A DNA stretch of 64,000 nt from Haliotis asinina (taxonomy: Eukaryota; Mollusca; Gastropoda; Lepetellida; Haliotidae), in assembly GCF_037392515.1 (NCBI RefSeq), contig NC_090283.1:12034501-12098500 (forward strand), read 5' to 3'. Numbering within the stretch: position 1 is the stretch's first letter; the number at the start of each line of letters is the position of its first letter. The notes beneath the pieces are model-generated. The model saw nothing but the letters and a program-made list of their open reading frames with translations, was not told the origin of the DNA and ran no database searches. Of this stretch, positions 1 to 11,500 are shown piece after piece. Position numbers and translations under genes: made by a program.

Positions 1-30
1 TAATCAACCTCTTTTCTCCCTCTTATTCAG

Positions 31-2407
31 TGTCCTGTAGCTCAGCCCAAGGTTGGTGGTAAGAAGACCCGACGGGGCAAGAAAGGCGGACGGAGACACA
101 GAAAACGGGTGAGTGGACCAGTCGGTATTTATTTGTCAAGGAAGATTCTGTGAGGATGCTATCCAACATCACTTTCGCCTTCCACGTACTCAAACTTGTT
201 ATGTACACGTTACGGAATTCAGGTAATGTCTGTCTGGTCTCTGTTGAACAAACCCCGCGTTGCTGAGGATCCTCAAAGCCGCTGCGAGATTATTCAGTAA
301 AATATCTTAATTAAAATGTTTATACTGGTTTTACACACAGCACATTTTTCGTCATCACAATTTCCTTCCATCTTTCCACTAAGTTGTTAACGATGTTGTC
401 TACGTTACAGCTGCAGGAGAAGTTGTTGCTGGGGTCGTTGGGGGATGAGCGAGTCCAGAACATCAGACGGGGCGTGGAAGGTAGAGTCTACATTGTCACA
501 GGGTTACTCTGTATTCATACTATTCTGCACTGATACGGATCCTGCCACACATACTGACAAACTGATTTCCTACGCTAATATTTTTCTCTTTCTCGGTGAT
601 ACTTTGACAGGGTATCTATGTCATCTTTTGTTCTGTCTATTCCAACGCATCCTTTGGCCAACGCTTCATCCATTGGCCAACGCTTCATCCAATATCTCCA
701 CATCTTTTAGACTTTTGAGTTTTATGTATTGTACTCTTTCACTCTGATTTCCGTCCTATCTTTTTATGTTTTGTTCGTTTATTTTCTTCTGTTCTGTACC
801 ACTTGCTTTACCCTCTCCTTAGCCTTGCACGTGGCCCGTTTGAGTGACGTCAGTGATGGTGCGGGTCATCACCTCATCAACACGTCTGTCCACACCAGGT
901 AATACAAGCTGAAACAGGTGTCACGGTGCAGTGGTTCTTTGTTCTGTTACTGAGTCTTTAATAATCTACCGGTCTAAGCCACCTTACTCATATCTATGTA
1001 CTAGTGTATGTCCCATTGTCCGGCATCCTAAATTGATTCACTGATGCAACATCTTTATAAGAACTAACTGAAACAGTGTGTACACTCTGCAATATTCCAG
1101 CTATATGGCGGTGGTCTGTAAATATAGACAATCCAGTGATCAACTGCACATATAGACAATCCAGTGATCAACAGCACGAGCATCGAGCTGTGAAACTGAG
1201 AACTGATGAAATGTGTCAACCAAGCCAGCGAGCCTGACCAACAGATCCTGTTAGTCGCCTCTTTCGACAAGCATGGTTACTGAAGATTATTTCTAACCTG
1301 GATCTTTACAGGTGGCATTTCGAACAGAGGTAGTAAGGTTAAAACCCATCCAACAATGTTTCAAGGCATCTATGTCTTTGTATGCTGGATCTTACAATCA
1401 GTGTACTTGCGCTCAGCTCACTCTGTCACTGGTCCTGGACGGAATTGTGGGGTCAGGCTTGCTGACTTGGTTGCCACTTGTCACTGTATCCCAGTTGCGT
1501 AGATCGATGCTCATGCTGTTGATCACTGGATATGGTCCAGATTCGATTAATTACTGACCATCGCCATATCGCTGAAATGTTGGTGAATGCTAAACTAAAC
1601 TCATCCACTGTTCCTGGAGTGCTTTAGCACGCAACTATCCACCGTTTGTTTCAGCCATGCCGATAAGGCTGAACAGACTCGCCAGTTTGAATACACACAA
1701 CAGGTTGGTCACAGTTTTTTCGCACAGAATAAATCCACGCTTGTCTTTAGACTCTGATCACACAATATTGTGCATAATTTAATAAACGCTTCACCTAGCG
1801 TCGTGTTGTTATTATATATTTGTAGTCCATCAGGTCGCACGATATATTTTCCGCGAAAGGAGTTTCCATTTTGCACACCATGTCAGACAAAATCATACTT
1901 TTAATCACATCCTCATCAAATATCAAGCGGTTGGTACCTTTTGTCAAAACTGACAACCTTTCAATGATGGCTTTTGACCTGCGCGTTTGGTCACATGCCG
2001 GTGTCACGTGTCCAAAACTACAGTCCGTTTGGTACCCATAAAACCTGCCATTTTGCTATCAAAATCAAACGAGGAGTGCAGCAAATCAGATTAGAGCTAA
2101 CACTAATTGATGCCTCCTTAGCTTTAGTTTACGTAATGTCTGCATTATTTCACAGGTAGCTCTCCCCTGTGGCTACAACGCCACCTACAACATCAACGAA
2201 TATGGATATTACCCAACTGAATACCGATGTGTCATTGACAACTGTGCATATGTCCATGCTGGATACGGATATGGAAATTACAACTGTGGATATGCTCAAT
2301 ATGAATTCGGGTATGGAAATGGCAACGATGGATTTGTTCAGTATGGCTATGGATATGACGATGGCAACTATGGATATACCCAGTATAGACACAGATATGG
2401 CTATTGA
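31..2407 (+). CDS. 3' part of an unrecognised gene ending in a Gly/Tyr-rich tail (5 exons in view)
   Basis: I do not recognise this protein. Five exons join in one frame: 31-108, 411-480, 823-898, 1655-1703 and 2156-2407 (stop TGA 2405-2407), giving 174 residues; the 5' end is outside the window. All junctions are GT-AG and the phases agree (0, 1, 2, 0); the 1703 donor (GTTGGT) is weak. The first exon is very basic (RRGKKGGRRHRKR), which could be a proprotein-convertase site or a nucleic-acid-binding patch. The middle exons (residues about 27-91) are polar and charged. The last exon has four cysteines (CGYNATYN, RCVIDNCAY, YNCGYAQ) followed by GYGYGNYN-type repeats up to the terminal RYGY. 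Gly/Tyr-rich tails occur in molluscan shell-matrix and adhesive proteins and also in RNA-binding proteins; without the N-terminus neither can be preferred. Exon structure fairly sure, function unknown. Confidence 0.7.
1076..1312 (-). repeat. SINE-B copy with an internal duplication
   Basis: Reads on the minus strand as the family whose better copy is at 8297-8572: 'ccagctatatggcg', 'caatccagtgatcaac', 'tgtgtcaacca' and 'gttagtcgcctctt' occur in that order. A short block containing 'atagacaatccagtgatcaa' is present twice (about 1125-1171), a private duplication of this copy. It lies in an intron of the Gly/Tyr-tail gene. Confidence 0.7.
1449..1605 (+). repeat. SINE-B copy, 5'-truncated
   Basis: Carries 'gctgacttggttg', 'gatcgatgctcatgctgttg', 'gatcactgg' and a degraded tail 'ctaaactaaactcatcca'. 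It has the opposite orientation to the copy about 140 bases upstream in the same intron. Confidence 0.7.
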
Positions 2408-2640
2408 TCGAACTGCCAGATTTCTCAGATATTTCCTCATGGTGCTTTCAATATGGAACGTTTTCGGACTCCGCTCGATGGAACTCGAATTTGATGCACA
2501 CGAACTTGGATCTCAGTCGAAACTGTGTTTTCCTGATCACAGTTTTATATTTATATATTATCTGCCTATGCCCCAAAATATTTTGGCAGTTATTTTGATG
2601 TTATTTTGTTTTTGTAATAAATTGTATTTTATTTCCCCCA
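2408..2640 (+). other. 3' UTR with polyadenylation signal
   Basis: AT-rich sequence follows the TGA stop of the Gly/Tyr-rich exon. A canonical AATAAA lies at 2616-2621, about 210 bases after the stop, so the transcript probably ends near 2635-2645. Confidence 0.6.
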
Positions 2641-3129
2641 AATGGTCATTGTTATTGTATATAAGAACCTGTAAATAACGGTGAGTTCGGATACAGGTCC
2701 AAAACACTCACCGACACTGTCAACACTAGCACTCATCACCAAAGTCGTTTTATGTAAACTCCCCACGTTAACAATGGCATGGCAATGGTCGCTTGCAGAA
2801 TGCCACCAAACACCACATGAACACGCTGTTCGTTACCATACGTGACCTAACATGTTGAGTATCTTTCGTAGCACGAAGACGTGCTCATGCTATCCACCAC
2901 TGGCATGTCAGTTCAGGCTGAACCACACTGACAAAATGATACTGGGATTGTATACTGAAAGCCATTATAAACGCAATTTGACATACTTCCTTTACTCACA
3001 CAAATGTCACCATATATAGATGTAACTGGCAGATATAACATCTGTGGATAACTTAATAGGAAATGTCCAATCAACAACAACGTCATTGATGCAATAACGA
3101 CATCAAACAAAGGGGTCACTTGAAGTCAA
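2641..3129. other. Intergenic, nothing recognised
   Basis: No exon-like open stretch with splice sites, no repeat family that I know and no RNA gene. The short open frames here look like chance. Confidence 0.5.
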
Positions 3130-3732
3130 TATCGCATGTGTCCACCGTGTACTGCAAGTTTCTCAGAAACAGCTGTGGATGGTCTGCCAATAATGTTGAA
3201 AGGTCGGCGTCAATTCATCACTTGTTCTTGGTCATGGCACCACCCCTTCCAAAACGACCATGTTCAAAAACACGTCGTTGATAAATCCGTTGAAGTCCGT
3301 CTGCAAAGGGTACTTTAAACCTGCGTTAAGGCATCTTCGCACCGGTTTGGCACAGACATGACGTTGTCTTGTCCCAACTGCCCTCTTTGCAGTATCAGCA
3401 GCTGTCTTGAATTGATTTCGGAAGTGTAAGACTCGGATATTGCGGTCCTGTCGAGAACTTCCGGTGGCCCGAAAACGTTGTCTGAGTTGACCAATGGTGT
3501 ACGGATGCACATCACAGTGCCTGACAATCATCACATCTGAAGAAACGCCGCTAACCGTAGCGAGAACCCGATTCTTGTCGTCATGTGTCAAGCGTGGCAT
3601 TTTTTCAACGTGATTGAGTTTCACAATTCCTTGTGCTTTTATAGGGCCTGGGTGCAGGTAATGCGCGTGCACTACGTTTTTCATGAATGTGATCGTGTTT
3701 ACGAGAAATGTCCAAGGTTCATTTTTAAGCAT
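3130..3732 (-). pseudogene. Tc1/mariner-like transposase fragment (N-terminal part)
   Basis: An open frame on the minus strand (3232-3732) contains, from 3600 downward, MPRLTHDDKNRV, then a helix-turn-helix-like stretch with HPYTIGQLRQRFRATGS and RQDRNIRVLHFRNQF. This matches the N-terminal DNA-binding half of Tc1-like transposases common in molluscs. The usual GRPR-type linker between the two helix-turn-helix units is missing (GS runs straight into RQDR), and the frame degrades after NAGLKYPLQTDF with no DDE catalytic domain. The 44 residues before MPRL are probably read-through of the element's 5' sequence. A dead fragment; terminal inverted repeats not found. Confidence 0.75.
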
Positions 3733-4613
3733 CGAAGTTCATTAATAAGGAAGTTTCTGACTCAAACTCGGAATGGGCAAGAATGTCAGCCTTTTATCCC
3801 TACATCCCTTGTATCGCAGGTGAAAACCTTTCAATAGAAGTTCTGAAAGTTCCGGGACAACAAATACCAACTGCGATTTTCATGACTTTCAGTATACATT
3901 TGCTCTTTTCTTTTGCTAACTAAAAGGCTATAAAGAGCGGGTTCAAATCCCACAGATTGGCGGCCTAACAGAAGCTAATGCTGTCACATGCATCAACCAA
4001 AGTGACCAGTCGTTACTGCCCAACCTCTACAGTCATGGTATTGCCTATGCGAAAATGACTGCTGGAGGCGAGTTCTAACCCCAATCATCACAATTTTAGC
4101 ATAATACATGATTTGTGGGAAACAATACAAAAGACCTAGATGGTTTGGCAGTAACAAGATATTGAACACCCAGAAACTAGTCCAACCGACTGAAAATAAA
4201 CATGCAGTCCATGTACATCCGTGCAAACATTTTATGCCATGGCTCACTGGATGAAAACATATTGAAACAGTCACTTGAACTGAAACTGGACAAGACAATC
4301 GGTCTACATTCATATATAGACCAGAAGACTTGCATGATCTGTTTGAACGTGGCTATAGTAAGAGGGTTTACAAAGATCTATTGAAGCAACGAAAACAAAA
4401 GACCCACACACATTTAGGTCGTTGATACATCGGATCATTGCTTGCACGCTGTTACTGAGGTCTGCACTTATTCCTGAGCTGTATATATACGTGTGTAGCG
4501 TAAGCTTCACGACACTGTGGGCTGTTTATCACAGTTCTTGGCGCTACAAGTGAGACGTTTGGAGTGGAAAAATTGAATACACAACTATATGCTCTATCCA
4601 CATACCCACATAC
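3733..4613. other. Intergenic, nothing recognised
   Basis: No gene seen. A tRNA B-box-like sequence (GGGTTCAAATCCC, about 3938-3950) is present, but no paired acceptor stem or A box was found around it, so it is probably a SINE scrap. Confidence 0.4.
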
Positions 4614-4655
4614 TTGTTCTATTTACACAATGCTACTACTGATAAGGAGATGAAA

Positions 4656-4766
4656 GAGTACAAAAAAACCAAACACCCCCCCAAAAAAAACAACAAAGAA
4701 AAAAACCAACAACAAAAAACCCAAAAAACCACACACACCCCACCCCACCCCACCCCCCCCCCCCCC

Positions 4767-4798
<32 letters not shown>

Positions 4799-4832
4799 AA
4801 CAACAAAAACCCAAACAAACGCAGAAAAGACG
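4656..4832. repeat. A/C-rich low-complexity tract
   Basis: About 175 bases made almost only of A and C, including runs of 15 or more C followed directly by about 30 A. Open frames across it on both strands are artefacts of composition. Homopolymer lengths here are likely to be unreliable. Confidence 0.85.
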
Positions 4833-5441
4833 CAAAAGCAAATAATCGTTGAAAAAATTGGTCTTATTCAATCACAGGTGAAACAAGAAAAATCAACGGT
4901 TCCTCTGAGCTTCGTTCTCTCTTCTAATTATGAAATCTGAGCTGTGGGTTTTTACCGAAGTGAAGCAAAATTGAGGACCCTGCACTTTTACAGTGCTTTT
5001 TGTGCCTTCTTCACGTGCAGGCTATGCCTCAGTGGCTCAAAACGACAGCAGTTGCGTTTCTGTGATTTGTCACTGTTACCCGTCTGTGTTCAAAATCATC
5101 GATTTCCGAACGATTATTGCGATTAAAATTTATTTCGTAAGCTCCATAATACAATATATTTATATATGTGTGTGTGTATAATACAACACCGTTTATAACA
5201 GTGAATTTCAACATATCTACATTTATGAGGAAACTGACACTTCTGCGTTACTTTTCTTCAAGAGTATATGTTGGATTTGTCCGTTTTGGCGACTGTCCAG
5301 GGGAGATTGGCCAATAATACGTCCGTGGGGCTAGTCAGTCCAGACTGTAATCTGATCGTCTAAATCTTACACTGAGGTTGATTAGTGAGCTGTCAAAGGT
5401 TGTCAACTGACATTGTTACAACCTTTCTCCGATTTGCACAG

Positions 5442-5501
5442 ATCAGACTTACAAATATTTGTTCATTTGGAGGTAACTGCGACCTCAGAAGATCAGAAGA
5501 G
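5442..5501 (+). CDS. First detected exon of the coiled-coil/SPRY gene
   Basis: Sixty bases between a good pyrimidine tract with CAG acceptor and a GTAAGT donor; phase 0 in and out. It encodes 20 residues with two cysteines (ICSFGGNC). Its assignment to this gene rests on strand, phase and spacing only. Confidence 0.55.
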
Positions 5502-8500
5502 GTAAGTGCTATACCATACAGTATATACCTAAAGTCGTATTCCATTATGTTTGTTTGTTGTTTTGTTGTGCCACTTTGTGGCACGTTGTTACTGACCCGG
5601 ATGTGTAAGGAAGATTATGTGCTCTCTTCGTTCAATAGTTTGATTGTTAGTCAGTTAACGTCACACCAAACAGTATTCCTGCTAACTGGTGGAGGTCTGT
5701 AAATGACGGAATCTTGACCAACTATTAGAAAATTATAAGGGAGCGGTGGACTAGGCAGGTAGTTAAAGCGTTTATTCGTCACGCCCACGACCCGTTTTAA
5801 ATCCTCCGCATGGGGGGTACAATGTGTGAAGCCTATTTCTGGCATCCACGGATATTGCCGGAATCTTCCTGAAAGCGGCGTAAAACAATATTCATTCACT
5901 GATTAATTATAAACGAGAAATTGACTAAATGAGGAAACTAAATGTGACCTAACCTTCGTCTTGTCTGTACGGAATTCACCATCCATACGCCATGTCATGT
6001 CTCACCGACAGAGGCATGGGTTTATCAACTGAACAGTTCATGCAAGACAATGTTGTCATTGTGATCTACGTATCTCTTCTAAATACATATAATCAACCTG
6101 AACTCTCCACACTACTAGACACTAAGCTGCACTTAATAGAACCTCATGGGCAGATCAGTTGAAATGTGATGCTTTCATAATAGTAAACTCAGAGTCACAC
6201 CTGAATACACCTTGAGTCAAAATGGTGTTCGTCACGTAATGAGTCAGTGGTATCCACTACGTGTATATTGCCAGTTAGCTTGTAACACTTGAATGAGATA
6301 GAAATGCGTTCCGTGATTATGCGTCACAAGACGTTACAGGCAATGGCACAGGGAATGATACACATTGCCCTTAAAGGCTGCACAACATTTACAGGTCGCA
6401 TTTCAACCAAATGAGCATATTTCGGACACGCATCAATAGTGTCAATCACACTGCCATCAGATGCACTCAAACGTTTTGTCGAAGCTGAAGGACCGTCTAC
6501 ATGTCATCGTATCCCAATTGCGTAGGTCGACGTTCATGATGTTGACCACGGGATTATCTTGTCCAGACCCTATTACTTACATACCGCTGTCTAAGAGCTG
6601 GAAGTTGTACACGTGACAGTTAGTTCGTTAGGGTAGAATTAAAGAATGTTTGTTCCCGAGAACAGAGATTAGGCAACACATTATGTATTGTAGCTGTTGC
6701 ACTACGTTTTTGTTTGTTCATTAGGAGTGGCGTTACCTCGAGTGTGGCGTATGAATACAGACACCTGCCGGAACTGCAACGTCGCACATGACACCTGAGA
6801 CTGTTTTATTGTTTGTATTGTAGACATGGATCAAGAGAATGGAGCAAGTGGTAGGATGATGATTATTATATGCATAGATATATGATATATGATATAGCGC
6901 TCATATCCACGCACTAGTGCATGCTCAAGGCGCTATATAGAGATGGCCAAATTATTTTAGATTTAACGAAGTAGACTATCTGACTTATCAACATGAAGTG
7001 GTTACTTCCATCAGTGTTCTCTTCCATTGTAATCTCAACACTAACTATATGACAGCCAGATGACCATATTTCTGCTAAGATCAAACAAACATGTGATTGA
7101 TATTACGAGTGAGCCATGCCGCCTGGGTAGATGACATACTATCAACCAAATTTAACGTGACCAGCGTAAATTGCTTGGGATTTATTTTACCCTTGAATCT
7201 CCCAGGGAAGTATGTTCACCTGAATTAGTATATGTTTGATGTCTGTGGAGGTCTGGGATTGTTATAAATGTAAGCACACGTCTTACGTGTTAATGGAAGC
7301 AGTTCTGGACATGCTGTAGGAAAGATAAACGAGATGTTTAAATATTCTGACAGAATTATTTGAACATCGCTTAGATTTTATTATGTTTCACGGAAGAACG
7401 TTCAAACATCTTTGTGTCGAAGGTGATAGGACTTGCGTTTTCATTTCGAGCTGTCCGAGGTTCGACACAACAAAATGGCGATAAATTAAGAGTAAGTGAC
7501 CAAACGTTTAAATCGGTTCGAGACAAAGGTTTATTGACGGTGTGTTTTATAACACGAGTGTTGATGCTTTAAGGAACTTCAGATGGAGAAAGTCATGGGG
7601 CAACCAGCGAACCAAGCCACACAGCACAGCAACATGTGAGTATGTCTATATACTGTATATATACACGTATATAGAAAATCTGTGTTGTGTTATTTCGGAG
7701 ACTAATTCTTATATCTACACGTATATATACTGACGTATATTACTCCCTCCTGTAGTAGGCAACCAGACAAGCTATGACTACAGAAACTCCGATAATTTCA
7801 GCCAACCGTGTGCAAGACTGCAGTTCTCAACATCATCTTTTATTCCATCAACAGATAAAATATGGAATAATATAATCCATTTAACTATAAGAAATTGCAA
7901 CTCCGCTGCACTGTTTGAATCTTCTATCCAAGGGAAAGGAAAACGCGCACCTACATATTGTTCATATGGAATAAGGAAGTTACATGCTCTGCACACTAGA
8001 TTAAGATATATGAGGAATACATTTAATTATGATTTATTTAGAATAAATGTGAAAAATGACGAATCATGTCAATGAGGCCACAGATGTGAGAATGTTTTGC
8101 ATTACTTCCCTGAATTGTTTGTATACTATTCAGAGACGTAATCTGTTAAAATCTTTAAAAAATATTGTTAGCAATAGAACACTGATATTGAAACTGATAT
8201 TAATCTGATTTTACATAGCAATGCAGGTCTCTTAATTACTGAAAATCAGAATGTTTTCAGATGTTTATATGTCTATATCTCTCAACAAAACAACCCGTGA
8301 AGGTCCCGGGGTAGAATAGGCCTTCAGCAACCCATGCTTGCCATAACAGGCGACTCAGCTTGTCGTAAGAGGCGACTAGCGGGATCGGGTGGTCAGACTC
8401 GCTGACTTGGTTGACACATGTCATCGGTTCCCAATTACGCAGATCGATGCTCATGTTGTTGATCACTGGATTGTCTGGTCCAGACTCGATTATTTACAGA

Positions 8501-11500
8501 CCGCCGCCATATAGCTTTAATATTGCTAAGTGCGACGTTAAACTAAAACTCACTCACTCACTCACTCAACAAAACACTTCCTCACATCTGCTGTACATAT
8601 CCCGGACTATGTGTGTCAAGTGTATCTACATTGTTGTAAGGGGAATTGTGGTTTAAACATATTTATTTCATGAAAAAGCAACGAAAGAATTTTCATGAAC
8701 TGGATTGGTCAACAAGATGAATTGTGCAATTATCGGGAGAGAGCTTTTCTAAGTTGGGCAGCTTGTGCCCAATCCTTTCCTTAATGAATAAATATGTTTA
8801 ATCCAAAATCATATATACTGAGGGAAACAAAATAAAGCTCACTTGAAAGGGCAAGTTTTCCTCTGTTTTTTTCCAGGTTTATTCACAGGCTTTGTATCAC
8901 AGAGCTTGCGAAAAATAAAACTGGAAAAAATAAGGGAACACTTGCCTTTTGAAGTGATCCCTTATTTTTTTCATCAGTATATATATATGCATGTGGTGTA
9001 GGACACTCACTAAGTCAATTTCTTACGTAGATACTACTCGATGATGAAATTAGTTTCATGAACATTTTCTGAACGCTACACAAAATATACTTTACAGTAG
9101 TGAAAGTGTAATCGATGGGACATGGCGATTGTGTTTATTCGTATTTAGTCGACCTTCACCCCCAAAGAAGTTGTAGTAGTAGCAGCTGTAGTAGTAATTG
9201 TAGTTGTAGTCGTGGGGTACTTAGTAGCAGTAGCAGCAGCAGTAGTAGTAGTTGAAGGAGGGAGGGGGGGTTCTCAAAAACAACCGTAAGGGATTATTGC
9301 AAGAAAATCACAAAAACAAGCGACCATAAAAAGTATAGTGATTTGAGACAAGGTTGGGGATAAAGAGTGCTTTGAATAGAAGACATGTATCATTTGGTGA
9401 TTATTCAAAGCAAGCGTTTTTGTAGCAATGTTATTTCAGTGAGGTTTAAAACAAAGGACAATCATGCTGTGAGCATAGGTAATAACACCACCAAAGATTA
9501 TTGTATTGAAGGATTTAACACTTGGCGCAATTGTCTGATAGTACTCATACACTGAAGTGTGTTTATATTGACATGTGGCTGACACCAGGAGGGACAGGGT
9601 CTGTGGTCATCACGGAGTGATTGGCTGGAACAGGAAGTCAGAAGTCTGCGAAGAAGTAAGACCGTTTGATTATGAACAGGTCATCTAACAACTTGTATTC
9701 ATAGGAGTCACATGTGCAGTTAATAACTATTAACGGAACATGACAATTAGTGGAAGTCTCGCATAATTATGAAATTGATTTGCACGTCGTATGCCATGAG
9801 GTGAGGTGAGGTGAGGTGAGGTGAGGTGAGGTGAGGTGAGGTCAACAAAAATGGACGTTTAGATTTCCATAAAAATGATTATGTCTTTGATATGAGATGA
9901 ACTTGGACATATGTGCGTGCGTGTGTGCGTGTTTGCGTGCGTGCGTGCGTGCGTGCGTGTATGTATGATTGTACAATTCGTGACTAAAGTCTGTTTCTGG
10001 CGCTGACCATCTGTGATACCATTCCGCATGTTATCATGGATACTCCCCTCAATCACAGAATACTGACTCGGTCGTTTTTATAATAAACGTTTTCACAGAT
10101 AAGATGTGCATAAATGGAAAAGCGAAAGTCTTCAAACTGAATCATATATGTATCATCTTGTTGACAGTGTTTCACTAACATATGATGTTCACAAGGTGGG
10201 AATCTGACGATGTTTCACTAACTATACCTTAACATCTAGATTTCGTATGGAGCGTTTTGTATTTACATTTCAGTTGTGGAGGATCTTCAGAAACACCCAC
10301 AACTAACACCAAGGGGTTCCAAGAAAAGCAGAGTGAGGTTACTTCCGTGAGATGCAATCGTCGGATTTGTAGATGTTTTACCAAAGTCTTGATAGATCAT
10401 ATACATATGCATGATACCTATCTTATGGTGAGATGTACAGAAGTACTTCAAAATGTACTAAGTCTTCAAACAGAAAGTATTTTTTAAATGGTGAAGATTC
10501 CAAACAAAGGCATGTGTTCAAATATTATACATTAAAAATAACATTATTTTTCAAATTATGAAGATTTTTAATATACAACATCATTCTGAAAGTAGTCAGA
10601 TGTAAGACATGTTGGATTTCACTGTCTTAGTAGTAAAGTATAGAATTCTATACGTTTTGTTGGGTTGAGTTCCGTCTGGAATTTCAGCCCACTCCCTCAG
10701 AGTCAGGCAGCTAATAGCTTTCACATAAAAGGACTAGAATCTGTACTTTACAGAGAAAGTGTTATTCCTGATATAACATGTATTATAAACAGCATGACAA
10801 CGTAGATGTACTTTGTTATAAAGGACATAGTGACGGAGCTGAGATGTACTTTGTTATAAAGGACATAGTGACGGAGCTGAGATGTACTTTGTTATAAAGG
10901 ACATAGTGACGGAGCTGAGATGTACTTTGTTATAAAGGACATAGTGACGGAGCTGGAGAGACGTGTGAGCGAGCTGGAACAGAACAGGTCGGCGCAACAC
11001 GAGAAGCGTGCACAAGCACAACCCCGACAGCGTCCTGGAGGGAAAACAGTGTTTCCATATTTGGTAAGAATATAGAACAGGCGATCTTTTTTTAAAAATA
11101 TATATTTATTTCAGACACACCTGTTACAGACCGGGGCTCCAGCCCAGGAAAGCAGAAACACCACTGAAAAAAACAGAGGTTGAAGCAGAAGGCTTGTGTT
11201 TGTTTTTTTCAAGACTTTAGACAAGCGCACTGCTTTCAGTCACACACTCACACTGACAGAATAGGTAGCAAATGACATGAATTATGTAGTATATAAGGAA
11301 ACATGACTAGTACATGATGGTCGAAATGACACTTTGATGCTATATACTGTGATGTACATTGAACAAGCAATATTTCCAGGTTTACACCAGGGCCCACTTG
11401 TACAAAGCAGTCTTAGCACTACAATGATTGTAACTCCCGTTCTCCAACATAGGCTTAAGATAGTTGTAGCGTTAAGATTGCTTTGTGCAAGTGGGCCCAG

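Noticed and set aside
2169-2678. 169-codon open frame rich in Met, Thr and Asp
   Set aside because: It is the wrong frame of the Gly/Tyr-rich exon 2156-2407; the frame continuing from the upstream exons gives the Gly/Tyr protein and ends at 2407.
3938-3950. tRNA gene suggested by a B-box-like GGGTTCAAATCCC
   Set aside because: No A box at the right distance and no acceptor stem pairing; probably part of a decayed SINE.
4623-4871. Poly-Gly/Phe open frames on the minus strand
   Set aside because: Produced by the A/C homopolymer tract, no coding signal.
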